Positions 20,457 through 27,957 of a stretch of 58,769 nucleotides of DNA are shown one piece after another. The notes beneath the pieces are model-generated. The model did no database searches and was not told the origin of the DNA. It saw only the letters and a list, made by a program, of their open reading frames with translations. Source of the DNA: Solibacillus palustris (lineage in GTDB: Bacteria > Bacillota > Bacilli > Bacillales_A > Planococcaceae); contig NZ_JAKZFC010000011.1 in the NCBI RefSeq assembly GCF_022549215.1, positions 1 through 58,769 on the forward strand, in the 5' to 3' direction. Both the position numbers and the translations under genes were made by a program. The first letter of the stretch is position 1. Every line of letters begins with the position of its first letter.

Positions 20457-20485
20457 TTGACACTTTTAACGTAGCCTTGTATTAT
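20457..20485 (+). promoter_or_regulatory. SigA promoter of the tRNA-Met/tRNA-Glu unit
   Basis: Plus strand: -35 TTGACA (20457-20462), 17-nt spacer, -10 TATTAT (20480-20485), 18 nt before the first tRNA. It is divergent from spoIIE. Confidence 0.85.
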
Positions 20486-20503
20486 TAGTTTTGTTGTTAA
20501 ATT

Positions 20504-20580
20504 GGCGGTGTAGCTCAGTTGGCTAGAGCACTCGGTTCATACCCGAAAGGTCGTGGGTTCGACTCCCTCTGCCGCCACCA
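20504..20580 (+). tRNA. tRNA-Met (CAT), elongator type
   Basis: A 77-nt cloverleaf: acceptor GGCGGTG / TGCCGCC, D-arm GCTC...GAGC, anticodon loop TTCATAC (CAT), T-loop TTCGACT, encoded CCA. It lacks the three GC pairs of an initiator anticodon stem and the C-A 1-72 mismatch, so it is an elongator Met tRNA; its body resembles B. subtilis elongator tRNA-Met. Confidence 0.93.
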
Positions 20581-20589
20581 TATTTGTTT

Positions 20590-20661
20590 GGCCCGTTGGT
20601 CAAGTGGTTAAGACACCGCCCTTTCACGGCGGTAACACGGGTTCGAATCCCGTACGGGTCA
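20590..20661 (+). tRNA. tRNA-Glu (TTC)
   Basis: A 72-nt cloverleaf: acceptor GGCCCGT / ACGGGTC with discriminator A, anticodon stem ACCGCC/GGCGGT with loop holding TTC, T-loop TTCGAAT. No CCA is encoded, unlike its tRNA-Met neighbour 9 nt upstream, so the 3' end must be added by CCA-nucleotidyltransferase. Confidence 0.93.
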
Positions 20662-20676
20662 TCTTAGAAAGTGCTA

Positions 20677-20700
20677 TCCAAAAAGTATGTACTTTTTGGA
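20677..20700 (+). other. hairpin 15 nt past tRNA-Glu
   Basis: TCCAAAAAGT / ACTTTTTGGA, a 10-bp perfect stem with an ATGT loop and no T run. It may be part of tRNA 3' processing or a weak pause; function unknown. Confidence 0.5.
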
Positions 20701-20737
20701 AAACACTCGTATCATGTATAAATAACCCGCTATAGGC

Positions 20738-20763
20738 GATGTTGAGAATATATTCTCAACATC
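20738..20763. promoter_or_regulatory. 26-bp perfect palindrome
   Basis: GATGTTGAGAATA is followed immediately by its exact reverse complement. It lies between the tRNAs and the terminator at 20774. It could be a protein-binding site for the small membrane gene downstream or a hairpin without loop. No known operator consensus is recognised. Confidence 0.6.
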
Positions 20764-20773
20764 CTCAGCGCAA

Positions 20774-20814
20774 AGGGATTGTCTTGAATTTATTTCCTAG
20801 GCAATCTCTTTTTT
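20774..20814 (+). terminator. terminator of the tRNA unit
   Basis: Plus-strand stem AGGGATTGTC / GGCAATCTCT (10 bp with two G-T pairs) and a 17-nt loop, followed by TTTTT. It would end the tRNA transcript before the small membrane-protein gene. Confidence 0.6.
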
Positions 20815-20876
20815 CTTTATCGTTTAATGGAAATAATAGTACGTTTCACTTTATAATGGAAAAGGAGGTGGCGTTG

Positions 20877-21098
20877 ATGTTGATACAAAACTTTACATAT
20901 TTAGCTTTTCTGTGTGGCGTTAGTATGCTTTTAGTCGTCGGTGGTGTTGTTTTAACAAACTTACCATTACCTTTACAAATTATTATGATTGCGATTGGTT
21001 TAATTGGCGGTATTTTTTGCTTTATCACATTAATTCGTGTTCTTATTAAACATAATGCCGAAAATGCGAATAAATCCTCACCAGAACAAAAACGTTAA
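20877..21098 (+). CDS. small two-helix membrane protein, unrecognised
   Basis: A 73-aa protein with two hydrophobic segments (about residues 5-28 and 33-55), a tight LPLPLQ turn between them and a basic, polar tail ending SSPEQKR. The frame extends upstream to 20739, but AAGGAGG at 20862-20868 lies 8 nt before the ATG at 20877, a strong start. It is plus-strand, between the tRNA terminator and a bidirectional terminator shared with yabR. No clear SigA promoter is seen. I do not recognise the family; a small sporulation or stress membrane protein is possible but not shown. Confidence 0.7.
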   Translation: MLIQNFTYLAFLCGVSMLLVVGGVVLTNLPLPLQIIMIAIGLIGGIFCFITLIRVLIKHNAENANKSSPEQKR

Positions 21099-21199
21099 TT
21101 TTATTTGAAAGCATAGCTCTGGCGAAAATAGCACAAGTTGTTATTTTTCTTTTGCGGATTACACTAAAAAATTTATGCTTTCCTCGCTACACACAAACA

Positions 21200-21245
21200 A
21201 AAAGCAGATTCACACAGGGCTTCCTCTGTGTAAATCTGCTTTTTC
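21200..21245. terminator. bidirectional terminator between the small membrane gene and yabR
   Basis: AAAAAGCAGATT-C-ACACAG / CTGTGT-A-AATCTGCTTTTT, a long hairpin with A run on one side and T run on the other, so it can serve both converging genes. Confidence 0.9.
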
Positions 21246-21287
21246 ATCTATATGACACTTTTTCTAAGTTTCAAATAGCCAGCAAAA

Positions 21288-21716
21288 TTATCCTCTGCGA
21301 GCTCCTCGTCCACCACGTTTTGATTCAGTTGCACGTTTTAATGTAGTTAAACGTTCATCGCTATCTTTTAAGAAGCGCGCCATTTTTTGTTCAAAGTTTT
21401 CTTTTGGTTGACGATCGTTGCGATCATTTGAACGATTGTTTTCACGACGAGGACGTTGTGGGCGCTCTGGTCGCTCAGCTTGAGGCTTTGCTTTACGAAT
21501 TGAGAGACCAATCTTACCATCCGCTTCAACATTCATCACTTTTACTTCGACTTCATCGCCGACTTTAAGGTGTTCGTTAATATCTTTTACATAGTTGTCC
21601 GCTACTTCACTAATATGAACTAAACCTGTTTTTCCATCTGGAAGCTCAACGAATGCACCGAAATTTGTGATGCCTGTTACCTTACCTTGTACTTTGCTGC
21701 CTACTTCAATTGACAT
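21288..21716 (-). CDS. yabR: S1-domain RNA-binding protein (YabR / GSP13-like)
   Basis: A 142-aa protein with one N-terminal S1 domain (KVQGKVTGITNFGAFVELPD, about residues 8-75) and a long Arg/Asn/Glu-rich C-terminal tail (RPERPQRPRRENNRSNDRND) likely to bind RNA or ribosomes nonspecifically. Position after divIC matches B. subtilis yabR. The SD AAGGAGG is 15 nt before the ATG at 21716, longer than usual. Confidence 0.88.
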   Translation of the reverse strand: MSIEVGSKVQGKVTGITNFGAFVELPDGKTGLVHISEVADNYVKDINEHLKVGDEVEVKVMNVEADGKIGLSIRKAKPQAERPERPQRPRRENNRSNDRNDRQPKENFEQKMARFLKDSDERLTTLKRATESKRGGRGARRG

Positions 21717-21823
21717 AAAAAAAATGCTCCTCCTTAAATTTTAAGAGACTTCTAATAAAAGTCGTTTATCAATTAATAATGAAACTTTTGTTCAATAGCT
21801 TCTCTTCTAATTATAGCTAACAT

Positions 21824-21849
21824 AAAAAGAGTGTCAACAAGACACTCTT
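21824..21849 (-). terminator. terminator of divIC
   Basis: Minus-strand hairpin AAGAGTGTC-TTGTT-GACACTCTT followed by TTTTATG; it lies about 50 nt past the divIC stop. Confidence 0.8.
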
Positions 21850-21901
21850 CCAAAAGGTAATAAATGACATTTTTTTATAACTCTATACTACTTTTGTGTC
21901 A

Positions 21902-22318
21902 TTATTCACTCTTTTTATCCGAATCTGTTTTTTCATCTTTGCTATCTGGAATCGTAAAGATAATCTCGCCTTCTTCAGAAAGGAAAAACTCTTTTCGTGC
22001 TAACTTCGCAATATATTCATCGTCTTCTAATTTTGTAATTTGTAAATTTAACATTTCTTGTTTTTCTAAGGATTCTTCTAACTGTGCGTTTACTTCGGCT
22101 TTTTTAATTTGTTTGTCAGCAAGTCGTTCATTTTGCATGCTTGAAAATTGTGCTAAACCGACAATTGAAGCAACTGCGATGATTAAAAAAATGGCCAGTC
22201 TTCGGCGAAGCAATACGGCTTTTTTCGCTTTTTTGGCGTTTGGATTTGAACGGACAAATTCATTATCAAGTGGTTGAACATTATTATGTAGCTCATCTTG
22301 AATATCTCGTTTCCCCAC
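21902..22318 (-). CDS. divIC: cell-division protein DivIC
   Basis: Septum protein that partners FtsL and DivIB. The 138-aa single-pass protein has a short cytoplasmic N-terminus, a TM helix (IFLIIAVASIVGLAQF, about 45-60) and an extracellular coiled coil (LADKQIKKAEVNAQLEESLE...). It starts at GTG behind AAAGGAGG and has its own terminator. Confidence 0.9.
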   Translation of the reverse strand: MGKRDIQDELHNNVQPLDNEFVRSNPNAKKAKKAVLLRRRLAIFLIIAVASIVGLAQFSSMQNERLADKQIKKAEVNAQLEESLEKQEMLNLQITKLEDDEYIAKLARKEFFLSEEGEIIFTIPDSKDEKTDSDKKSE

Positions 22319-22365
22319 TGCCGTCTCCTCCTTTGTTTTAAATCAGTTATTATCATTATACGAGT

Positions 22366-22824
22366 TCATTTCTTCGATTTAAAGTTTTTTAACAAATATT
22401 TCTTTAAAAATTTGAAAATTGGATTTATTATTAATAAACAAAGCGCTATTACAAACTGAATTATTTTACGAATAATCACCACAAAGACATGTCCAATAAA
22501 ATAAATGGGCTTAATCACTATGTTCACAAAAAGCCTTCCGATAAAACGAGCTATATTTTGGAAAAATAACTCATAACTAATAATTCCTAATATTTGTGCC
22601 AGCGGGTCGACAAATCGCCATTGTCCACCCTTTATTAAAAATAATAAATAAAATGTGCTAATGGCTAAAAGAACCCATACAAGTGCTTCTAAATATCGTG
22701 CTATATCGCGAATAAATTTTATCGGAAATTGTCTTGTGATTATTCTTGTCCCATCAATTACCATACCCACGGCAATTCCGCTTATAAACATGACGATGAT
22801 GCTTACAAGCTGCGCACTCATCAT
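22366..22824 (-). CDS. yabQ: spore-cortex protein YabQ
   Basis: Polytopic membrane protein of about 152 aa with roughly four TM helices; in B. subtilis YabQ sits in the outer forespore membrane and is needed for cortex formation under SigmaE. The N-terminus LVSIIVMFISGIAVGMVIDG fits the family. It overlaps the yabP stop (ATGATGA), so the two are coupled. Either of two adjacent ATGs (22824, 22821) may start it. Confidence 0.85.
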   Translation of the reverse strand: MMSAQLVSIIVMFISGIAVGMVIDGTRIITRQFPIKFIRDIARYLEALVWVLLAISTFYLLFLIKGGQWRFVDPLAQILGIISYELFFQNIARFIGRLFVNIVIKPIYFIGHVFVVIIRKIIQFVIALCLLIINPIFKFLKKYLLKNFKSKK

Positions 22825-23120
22825 CCAAATAATTTATGGAGGAAGCTTTTCGATAATCCGCTATCGCTTTCATCGTACTGGAGTTGTTTGACTTCTCCTT
22901 CTAATGTCAGTAAGCCTTTGTCCACATCTAAATGCACAATGCGTAATTCTTCACCACGGATGAGTAAATGTCCTTGTGATGTGTTAACGAAAAATTCCTC
23001 TTGATCGAAGCGTTCAATGCTTTTTACTGATGTCATGTCCATTCGTTTTCGATTGCGTACCGTTACTAAATGATCTCCTGAAGAAATTGTATAGCGTGTA
23101 CTTTCTTGATGAATTGTCAT
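22821..23120 (-). CDS. yabP: sporulation protein YabP
   Basis: A 99-aa protein of the YabP family. Typical features are RNRKRMDMTSVKSIERFDQEEF, a beta-rich middle and LDVDKGLLTLEGEV. It interacts functionally with YabQ in cortex assembly in B. subtilis. The start at 23120 has AAGGGGGAC 8 nt upstream. A terminator separates it from rqcP, so yabP-yabQ is its own unit, probably SigmaE-driven; no clear SigmaE promoter could be assigned in the 45 bp upstream. Confidence 0.88.
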   Translation of the reverse strand: MTIHQESTRYTISSGDHLVTVRNRKRMDMTSVKSIERFDQEEFFVNTSQGHLLIRGEELRIVHLDVDKGLLTLEGEVKQLQYDESDSGLSKSFLHKLFG

Positions 23121-23165
23121 GCCAGTCCCCCTTATCCTTCATAGTTGTACACTATATGCTTGCTT

Positions 23166-23199
23166 AAAAAAAAGCATGACAGATTTTTCTGCCATGCCA
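23166..23199 (-). terminator. terminator of the yabM-yabN-rqcP unit
   Basis: Minus-strand hairpin GCATGGCAGA-AAAA-TCTGTCATGC followed by eight T, a few bases past the rqcP stop. Confidence 0.85.
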
Positions 23200-23204
23200 T
23201 CATT

Positions 23205-23495
23205 CTATTCTTCATCATCAATAAATTCTGGTTCGACTTTTTCAAGACGCTCTTCTTTAAGAATGGTAAACATTTTTAATGCATCTTCTTTTTTCACACT
23301 TTCGCGCAGCTCTTCTACACGTGCCGTGACGATTTTTTGCCCGAAGCGAATCGCTAGCTCATCGCCTACTTTGACAGTACTGCTGGCCTTTGCCACTTTA
23401 CCGTTAATAGTAATACGACCTTGTACGGCTACTTCTTTTGCTAATGTACGACGTTTAATTAAACGTGAAACTTTCAAAAATTTATCTAAGCGCAT
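23205..23495 (-). CDS. rqcP: S4-domain ribosome quality-control protein RqcP (YabO)
   Basis: Small S4-family RNA-binding protein that helps RqcH add alanine tails to stalled peptides on 50S subunits. The 96-aa protein begins MRLDKFLKVSRLIKRRTLAK, the canonical S4 helix, followed by VQGRITINGKVAKASSTVKVGDEL. It lies 4 nt after yabN with SD AAAGGAG. Confidence 0.9.
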   Translation of the reverse strand: MRLDKFLKVSRLIKRRTLAKEVAVQGRITINGKVAKASSTVKVGDELAIRFGQKIVTARVEELRESVKKEDALKMFTILKEERLEKVEPEFIDDEE

Positions 23496-23499
23496 AAAA

Positions 23500-24966
23500 T
23501 TACTCTCCTTTTTCTAAACGTTTTGCTTCATCCCAAAAGCTATCTAATTCATCTAACGTAAAATCACTAAATGTTTTGCCGCTATTTTTCACACTGTTTT
23601 CGACAAAGTTAAAACGACGCGCGAATTTTTCATTGGCATGTAGCATTGCTTCTTCTGGTGAAATTTTGTAGAAGCGCGCCAAGTTTACTAATGTGAACAG
23701 TACATCACCAAACTCGTCCATGCGGCTTGTCGCTTCACCACTTGAAATTTCTTCGCGGAACTCTTGCCATTCTTCTGTAAATTTATCCCATGCGTCTTTT
23801 ACATTTGGCCAATCAAAGCCAACTGTCGCCGCTTTTTTCTGGTAGTTATATGATGTTTGGAGTGCTGATTCAGGGCGATATTCATTTTTTAGTAATGGCT
23901 CGTCCCCTGTTTCGCCCTTTTCTTCTTTTTTAATCGCTTCCCAGTTTGCTACAACTGTATCGGCATCTTCTACTGATACATCCCCAAACACATGCGGGTG
24001 ACGGCGAATCATTTTTTCACTAATCGACGCTAATACTTCTTCTAGTGTGAAGTAACCATTATCCTCACCAATTTGAGCATGTAAGAATACTTGTAATAGA
24101 ACATCGCCAAGCTCCTCAACCATTGCGAAATCGTCTTCTGCATCAACCGCAGCTAAAAATTCATGCGCCTCTTCTAATAAATACTTCTTCAATGATTCAT
24201 GCGTTTGCTTTTGATCCCAAGGGCAACCTTCTGGACCGCGCAATTTCGCAATAATCTGACGGAATGTTACCCAATCACGTAGTGCATCTTCATCTGCTGT
24301 GACAGGTGGTACATATACTGTCGTTAAGTTATTGATTTCTGCCGACTGATCTAACTCATATAACGGTACAGTACGTAATTGCTCTTGTGAAGAACCCGCT
24401 GCTGTGACAATTGTTACTGGATAATCATCACGATATTTTTCCATTAATGTGAGCTTTACTTCAGACGCACTGAACGAATCGTACACTTGCGCAATTAAAA
24501 TGTGCTGGCGCATATTAATATCATGCATCGACATGCTGGTGCCATCTAATAGCTGGAAGCCTTCAATTGGGTCAATTTTTAACGCGCCGAAAATTGGGTC
24601 TAAAAAGCTTTGACCACCTTCTATAACAAGCTTAATCTTTCCTTGACTGTCAGCTTCAATTAAATGCTGTACCGTTTGCTCGGCTACTAACGGATGCCCT
24701 GGTACTGCATACATTATATCTTCTACTTTTACAGCCTCAATTAAGCGCTCTGCAATTTCCTCGTATACTGGACCGAATGTACCGTACTTCATATACACTT
24801 CGTCAAAACTCTTAAATTCGATACCCTCTTGCTTTAAATCTTGTAGTACAGGATGATCCTCTGTACGTACATATAAAATTTTCGCGGCTTTAATTTTTTT
24901 ATAAACACCCATTTGCATTTGTTCAAAATCGGCTGCACCTAAACCGATAACTGTTAATTGATTCAC
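23500..24966 (-). CDS. yabN: SAM-dependent methylase-like / MazG nucleotide pyrophosphohydrolase fusion (YabN)
   Basis: A 488-aa two-domain protein. Residues about 1-210 form a tetrapyrrole-methylase-like domain (TVIGLGAADFEQM, YAVPGHPLVAEQTV). Residues about 225-488 form tandem MazG domains (RGPEGCPWDQKQTHESLKKYLLEE... EELGDVLLQVFLHAQ; EFGDVLFTLVNLAR). MazG hydrolyses NTPs to NMP and PPi; the methylase half has no assigned substrate. This fusion is standard for Bacillales YabN. The GTG at 24966 (MNQLTVIG) is preferred over GTG 24975 because of SD placement. Confidence 0.9.
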   Translation of the reverse strand: MNQLTVIGLGAADFEQMQMGVYKKIKAAKILYVRTEDHPVLQDLKQEGIEFKSFDEVYMKYGTFGPVYEEIAERLIEAVKVEDIMYAVPGHPLVAEQTVQHLIEADSQGKIKLVIEGGQSFLDPIFGALKIDPIEGFQLLDGTSMSMHDINMRQHILIAQVYDSFSASEVKLTLMEKYRDDYPVTIVTAAGSSQEQLRTVPLYELDQSAEINNLTTVYVPPVTADEDALRDWVTFRQIIAKLRGPEGCPWDQKQTHESLKKYLLEEAHEFLAAVDAEDDFAMVEELGDVLLQVFLHAQIGEDNGYFTLEEVLASISEKMIRRHPHVFGDVSVEDADTVVANWEAIKKEEKGETGDEPLLKNEYRPESALQTSYNYQKKAATVGFDWPNVKDAWDKFTEEWQEFREEISSGEATSRMDEFGDVLFTLVNLARFYKISPEEAMLHANEKFARRFNFVENSVKNSGKTFSDFTLDELDSFWDEAKRLEKGE

Positions 24967-24975
24967 ACGATACAC

Positions 24976-26580
24976 CTACTTCTTTCGATTTAACCATAAT
25001 TGATACATAGCCATACGACGGCCAAACGGAATTAAAAACCAATCCTTTTCCGTCAACACACGCAATTTCGCTACAACGGTAATAAAACTAAATGCCCCAA
25101 GTGATACGAGGATCCCACTATAAATAAGTGCTACCGAACGACGCATCTCAGGAGCTGTAAACACAATATCTAAAAGGAACACTGCACACGTGATTGTCAC
25201 AATCATTACGATGCTTGCAACAAGTAGCTTTCGGTAAAACATTGCCGTAGCTAAGCGACTTACTGCTATTTTTTTCATATAAATGACTAATGCGATTGCT
25301 GCAAAAATTAACCCAACAGTACTCGCAATCGCAGCACCTAGCACATCTAAATGCGGAATAAGCACCACATTTCCTATATATTTTAACGCAATACTTATCA
25401 GCAAAAATAGTGCCGGCATTTTTAATTTACTATAGCCTTGTAATACCGCCATAAACGTCAATATTATCGATAACGGAACAATTTGTACTACATATAATCG
25501 TAGCATATTGGAATAGCTGTCGGTCTTAAATAAGAGCGTGTTCGCATAAGGCATAACCAGTACGAGTCCCAGCGCTGCCGCCACGCCAAATAAGAGCGAG
25601 CTACGATACGTCAATTGAATAAATGGTTTTGCTCCACGTCCATTTTTTGCCTTTGCTTTTAATGCGACGAGCGGTACAATCGCTAACGAAAGTGACGTTG
25701 CAATGACAATTCCTAGCTGCACAAGAGGCTGTCCGCGATCATAAATACCCTTCACTTCCATCGCTTGGTCAATTTCCATACCAGAAGCCACAAGCATTTT
25801 AAAAATCGTAAATGAATCAACCAGTTGGAAACATAACAGTAGTAACGCACCCATGCTAATCGCGATACTATAGAGCGTTACTTCTTTCAAAATCGGCCAC
25901 ACCGCCACTTTTTTTTTCGCAATGGGCTGTTGTTCACGTTTTAAAAACAAGAATAACAATATGATTCCTGCTACTTCACCAATGACGGTTCCTAATACTG
26001 CCATTTTCCCAACAGTATACACAGAGGTCGTAAACTGTAGCAACACAATCGTACCAACTAAAATAATTGCTACACGAATTGCTTGTTCAAACACTTGTGC
26101 ATAGGCAACTGGTTGCATATAACTATTCGCTTGAAACGTCCCTTTTAATAAGGCTAGTAACGGCATGCACAATGTAACGAACGATCCCATCTTCAATAAT
26201 CCTGCAAGTTCGGCATCATTCATTAAAGCGGCAAGGGCATCTGCTCCGAAAAATAGTAAACTAAAAAATATTAGTGATAGCACCATCAAATATTTAAAAA
26301 TTGCCCAAGACACGGCACGTTTTTCTAAGGCTGTACCACCACGTGCTTCAATATCTGCTAGCATTTTGGAAATGGCTACCGCAAATCCACTTGATGTCCA
26401 AACGACAAAAAACGAAATAAACGGATACACTTGCTGATAGACATAAAAGCCTTGATCGCCTACTAAATTTTGATAAGGCACTCGGTAAATAGCACTTAAT
26501 ATTTTGACAATAAGTGCTGCCATCGTTAGTAATAGCGCACCCTTCATATAATTTTTCATTCCAAAATTTTGCGAAGACAT
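24976..26580 (-). CDS. yabM: polysaccharide-type flippase, MOP superfamily (YabM / SpoVB-like)
   Basis: A 534-aa membrane protein with about 14 TM helices from the MOP/MATE-like family (MurJ, SpoVB, YkvU). It starts GMKNYMKGALLLTMAALIVK and contains YRVPYQNLVGDQGFYVYQQV, typical of the SpoVB group. Probable substrate is a lipid-linked cell-wall or cortex precursor (inference). The frame runs on to 26658, but the ATG at 26580 has AGGAAGG upstream and fits the family start. It precedes yabN by 9 nt. Confidence 0.88.
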   Translation of the reverse strand: MSSQNFGMKNYMKGALLLTMAALIVKILSAIYRVPYQNLVGDQGFYVYQQVYPFISFFVVWTSSGFAVAISKMLADIEARGGTALEKRAVSWAIFKYLMVLSLIFFSLLFFGADALAALMNDAELAGLLKMGSFVTLCMPLLALLKGTFQANSYMQPVAYAQVFEQAIRVAIILVGTIVLLQFTTSVYTVGKMAVLGTVIGEVAGIILLFLFLKREQQPIAKKKVAVWPILKEVTLYSIAISMGALLLLCFQLVDSFTIFKMLVASGMEIDQAMEVKGIYDRGQPLVQLGIVIATSLSLAIVPLVALKAKAKNGRGAKPFIQLTYRSSLLFGVAAALGLVLVMPYANTLLFKTDSYSNMLRLYVVQIVPLSIILTFMAVLQGYSKLKMPALFLLISIALKYIGNVVLIPHLDVLGAAIASTVGLIFAAIALVIYMKKIAVSRLATAMFYRKLLVASIVMIVTITCAVFLLDIVFTAPEMRRSVALIYSGILVSLGAFSFITVVAKLRVLTEKDWFLIPFGRRMAMYQLWLNRKK

Positions 26581-26654
26581 TCTATTTCCTTCCTCTACTA
26601 CATACAATGTATTTAGTATAACATGAATAACTATTTGTAAAATTAGACGTTGTG

Positions 26655-26712
26655 CCATTAGAAAAATACATTTCGCAACAAATAATGCGAAATGATTTCT
26701 TTTCTAATATGG
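26655..26712. repeat. palindromic intergenic repeat, family C, copy 1
   Basis: Outer arms CCATTAGAAAA / TTTTCTAATATGG enclose an inner hairpin CATTTCGC / GCGAAATG (26669-26694). It lies between spoVT and yabM. A related element occurs at 32451-32499 with the same TTAGAAAA...CATTTCGC...GCGAAA...TCTTTTCT order. Confidence 0.7.
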
Positions 26713-26752
26713 ATTTCTTTGGAAAAATAATATACTTTCCTATCCACAAACA

Positions 26753-26777
26753 AAAACGCCCACTTTACATGGACGTT
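26753..26777 (-). terminator. terminator of spoVT
   Basis: Minus-strand hairpin ACGTCCA-TGTAAAG-TGGGCGT followed by TTTTTGTTT; it lies 12 nt past the spoVT stop. Confidence 0.75.
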
Positions 26778-26788
26778 GTTTCAACGAT

Positions 26789-27325
26789 TTAGTTTTCCAT
26801 TTGCTTCGCTAAAAAATTGGCTGCTGCTTCAGCTGCCTTCTGTTCAACCTCTCCTATGAAATGCACCTTTGAAAATAAATAAACGGCTCCAATGGGATCA
26901 CCTTGCGCAATAATAGGCACAATACAGTAAGACTTCACTTGCTCATGCTGTCCTGTAACAAGCTCAATAGATTGCTCGAGTTTTTCAACCGTTACTGTTC
27001 GATTTTTTATATGATCTTCAGAGAACATCGTCAACCGTCTTGCTAAGTAATCTTTTTTAGATGCACCTGCAACGGCAATCATTTCATCTCGGTCGCTAAT
27101 ACATGCTGGTGTGCCTATTGTTTCAAATAAACTTTCGACATACTGCTGTGCAAATTCACTTAAGTCATTAATCGGTGAATATTTTTTTAAAATGACCTCA
27201 CCTTCTCGGTCAGTATAAATCTCTAACGGATCGCCTTCACGAATACGCAATGTTCTACGAATTTCCTTCGGGATGACAACACGACCTAAATCATCGATGC
27301 GACGAACTATTCCTGTTGCTTTCAT
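26789..27325 (-). CDS. spoVT: stage V sporulation transcription regulator SpoVT
   Basis: AbrB-superfamily regulator of SigmaG-dependent genes in the forespore. The 178-aa protein has an N-terminal swapped-hairpin DNA-binding domain (MKATGIVRRIDDLGRVVIPK, residues 1-50) and a C-terminal GAF-like domain. The N-terminal domain is closely similar to AbrB at 46521 in this window. A SigmaG-type promoter lies upstream (27372-27402). Confidence 0.94.
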   Translation of the reverse strand: MKATGIVRRIDDLGRVVIPKEIRRTLRIREGDPLEIYTDREGEVILKKYSPINDLSEFAQQYVESLFETIGTPACISDRDEMIAVAGASKKDYLARRLTMFSEDHIKNRTVTVEKLEQSIELVTGQHEQVKSYCIVPIIAQGDPIGAVYLFSKVHFIGEVEQKAAEAAANFLAKQMEN

Positions 27326-27371
27326 CGTTTATGTTCCCTCGCTTTCACATCTATTTACATCAAGATGCTAC

Positions 27372-27402
27372 TAGTTTGGCTTAAAAGAATTAAAGCTATG
27401 CA
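27372..27402 (-). promoter_or_regulatory. candidate SigmaG promoter of spoVT
   Basis: Minus strand: -35 TGCATA (27397-27402), 18-nt spacer, -10 CAAACTA (27372-27378), one mismatch each from the SigmaG consensus TGAATA / CATACTA. In B. subtilis spoVT is SigmaG-dependent. Confidence 0.5.
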
Positions 27403-27566
27403 TGTGTTCAAAACCAAATTTTTTAAATTACACACTTTTTGGGCATTTCAAATTAGATCACATTGACTATATTTGGGAATTTGTTTCAATTTTAGATTTT
27501 TTTCCGTTGTTTATGAAATAAAAACGAAAACAAAACATCTAGGAACGTCCTTAGGAGGTGCTGGAA

Positions 27567-27890
27567 ATGTTAAGAGTAGATGCTATTGTCTCTACGCCAG
27601 ATGCATATCGTCAGCAACAATACTATGCAGGAACACATTTGGCTCATTACCCGAACTATGCAACAGAACGTGCAGAGGTTATTTCAAAATTTGAAAATGG
27701 TATTTTTAAACGTTATTTAGAAAAACCAAACGGCCAACGTGATCTTACAATGACCTCCACAACACGTGAAAATCAATTTTTAGCGTTACGCCAAGAACAT
27801 CGTAACCGTGAGGAGCTATTACAGAGATTAAATTATCAGAACGGTGTTCACTATAGCGTTCAGCATTCTATTAAATCGATGTTAGAATAA
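27567..27890 (+). CDS. hypothetical protein of 107 aa on the opposite strand
   Basis: Starts at an ATG 8 nt after AGGAGG (27553-27558), a strong ribosome-binding site; the frame opens at a GTG in the SD. The protein is soluble, Tyr/Gln/Arg/Glu-rich and probably helical, with DAYRQQQYYAGTHLAHYPNY near the N-terminus and RQEHRNREELLQRL near the C-terminus. It has no signal peptide, TM helix or cysteine. It lies between spoVT and mfd, which are neighbours in B. subtilis, and converges on mfd with a shared terminator. I do not recognise the family. No clear promoter was found. Confidence 0.75.
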   Translation: MLRVDAIVSTPDAYRQQQYYAGTHLAHYPNYATERAEVISKFENGIFKRYLEKPNGQRDLTMTSTTRENQFLALRQEHRNREELLQRLNYQNGVHYSVQHSIKSMLE

Positions 27891-27904
27891 TAATTTTCTC
27901 CATA

Positions 27905-27955
27905 TAAAAAGAAGGAAACGAAGAAGTCATTTACTTGTTCGTATCCTTCTTTTAC
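27905..27955. terminator. bidirectional terminator between the hypothetical gene and mfd
   Basis: AAAAAGAAGGA-AA-CGAA... / TTCG-TA-TCCTTCTTTTA, a long hairpin with A/T tracts on both sides, placed where two converging genes end. Confidence 0.85.
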
Positions 27956-27957
27956 TT

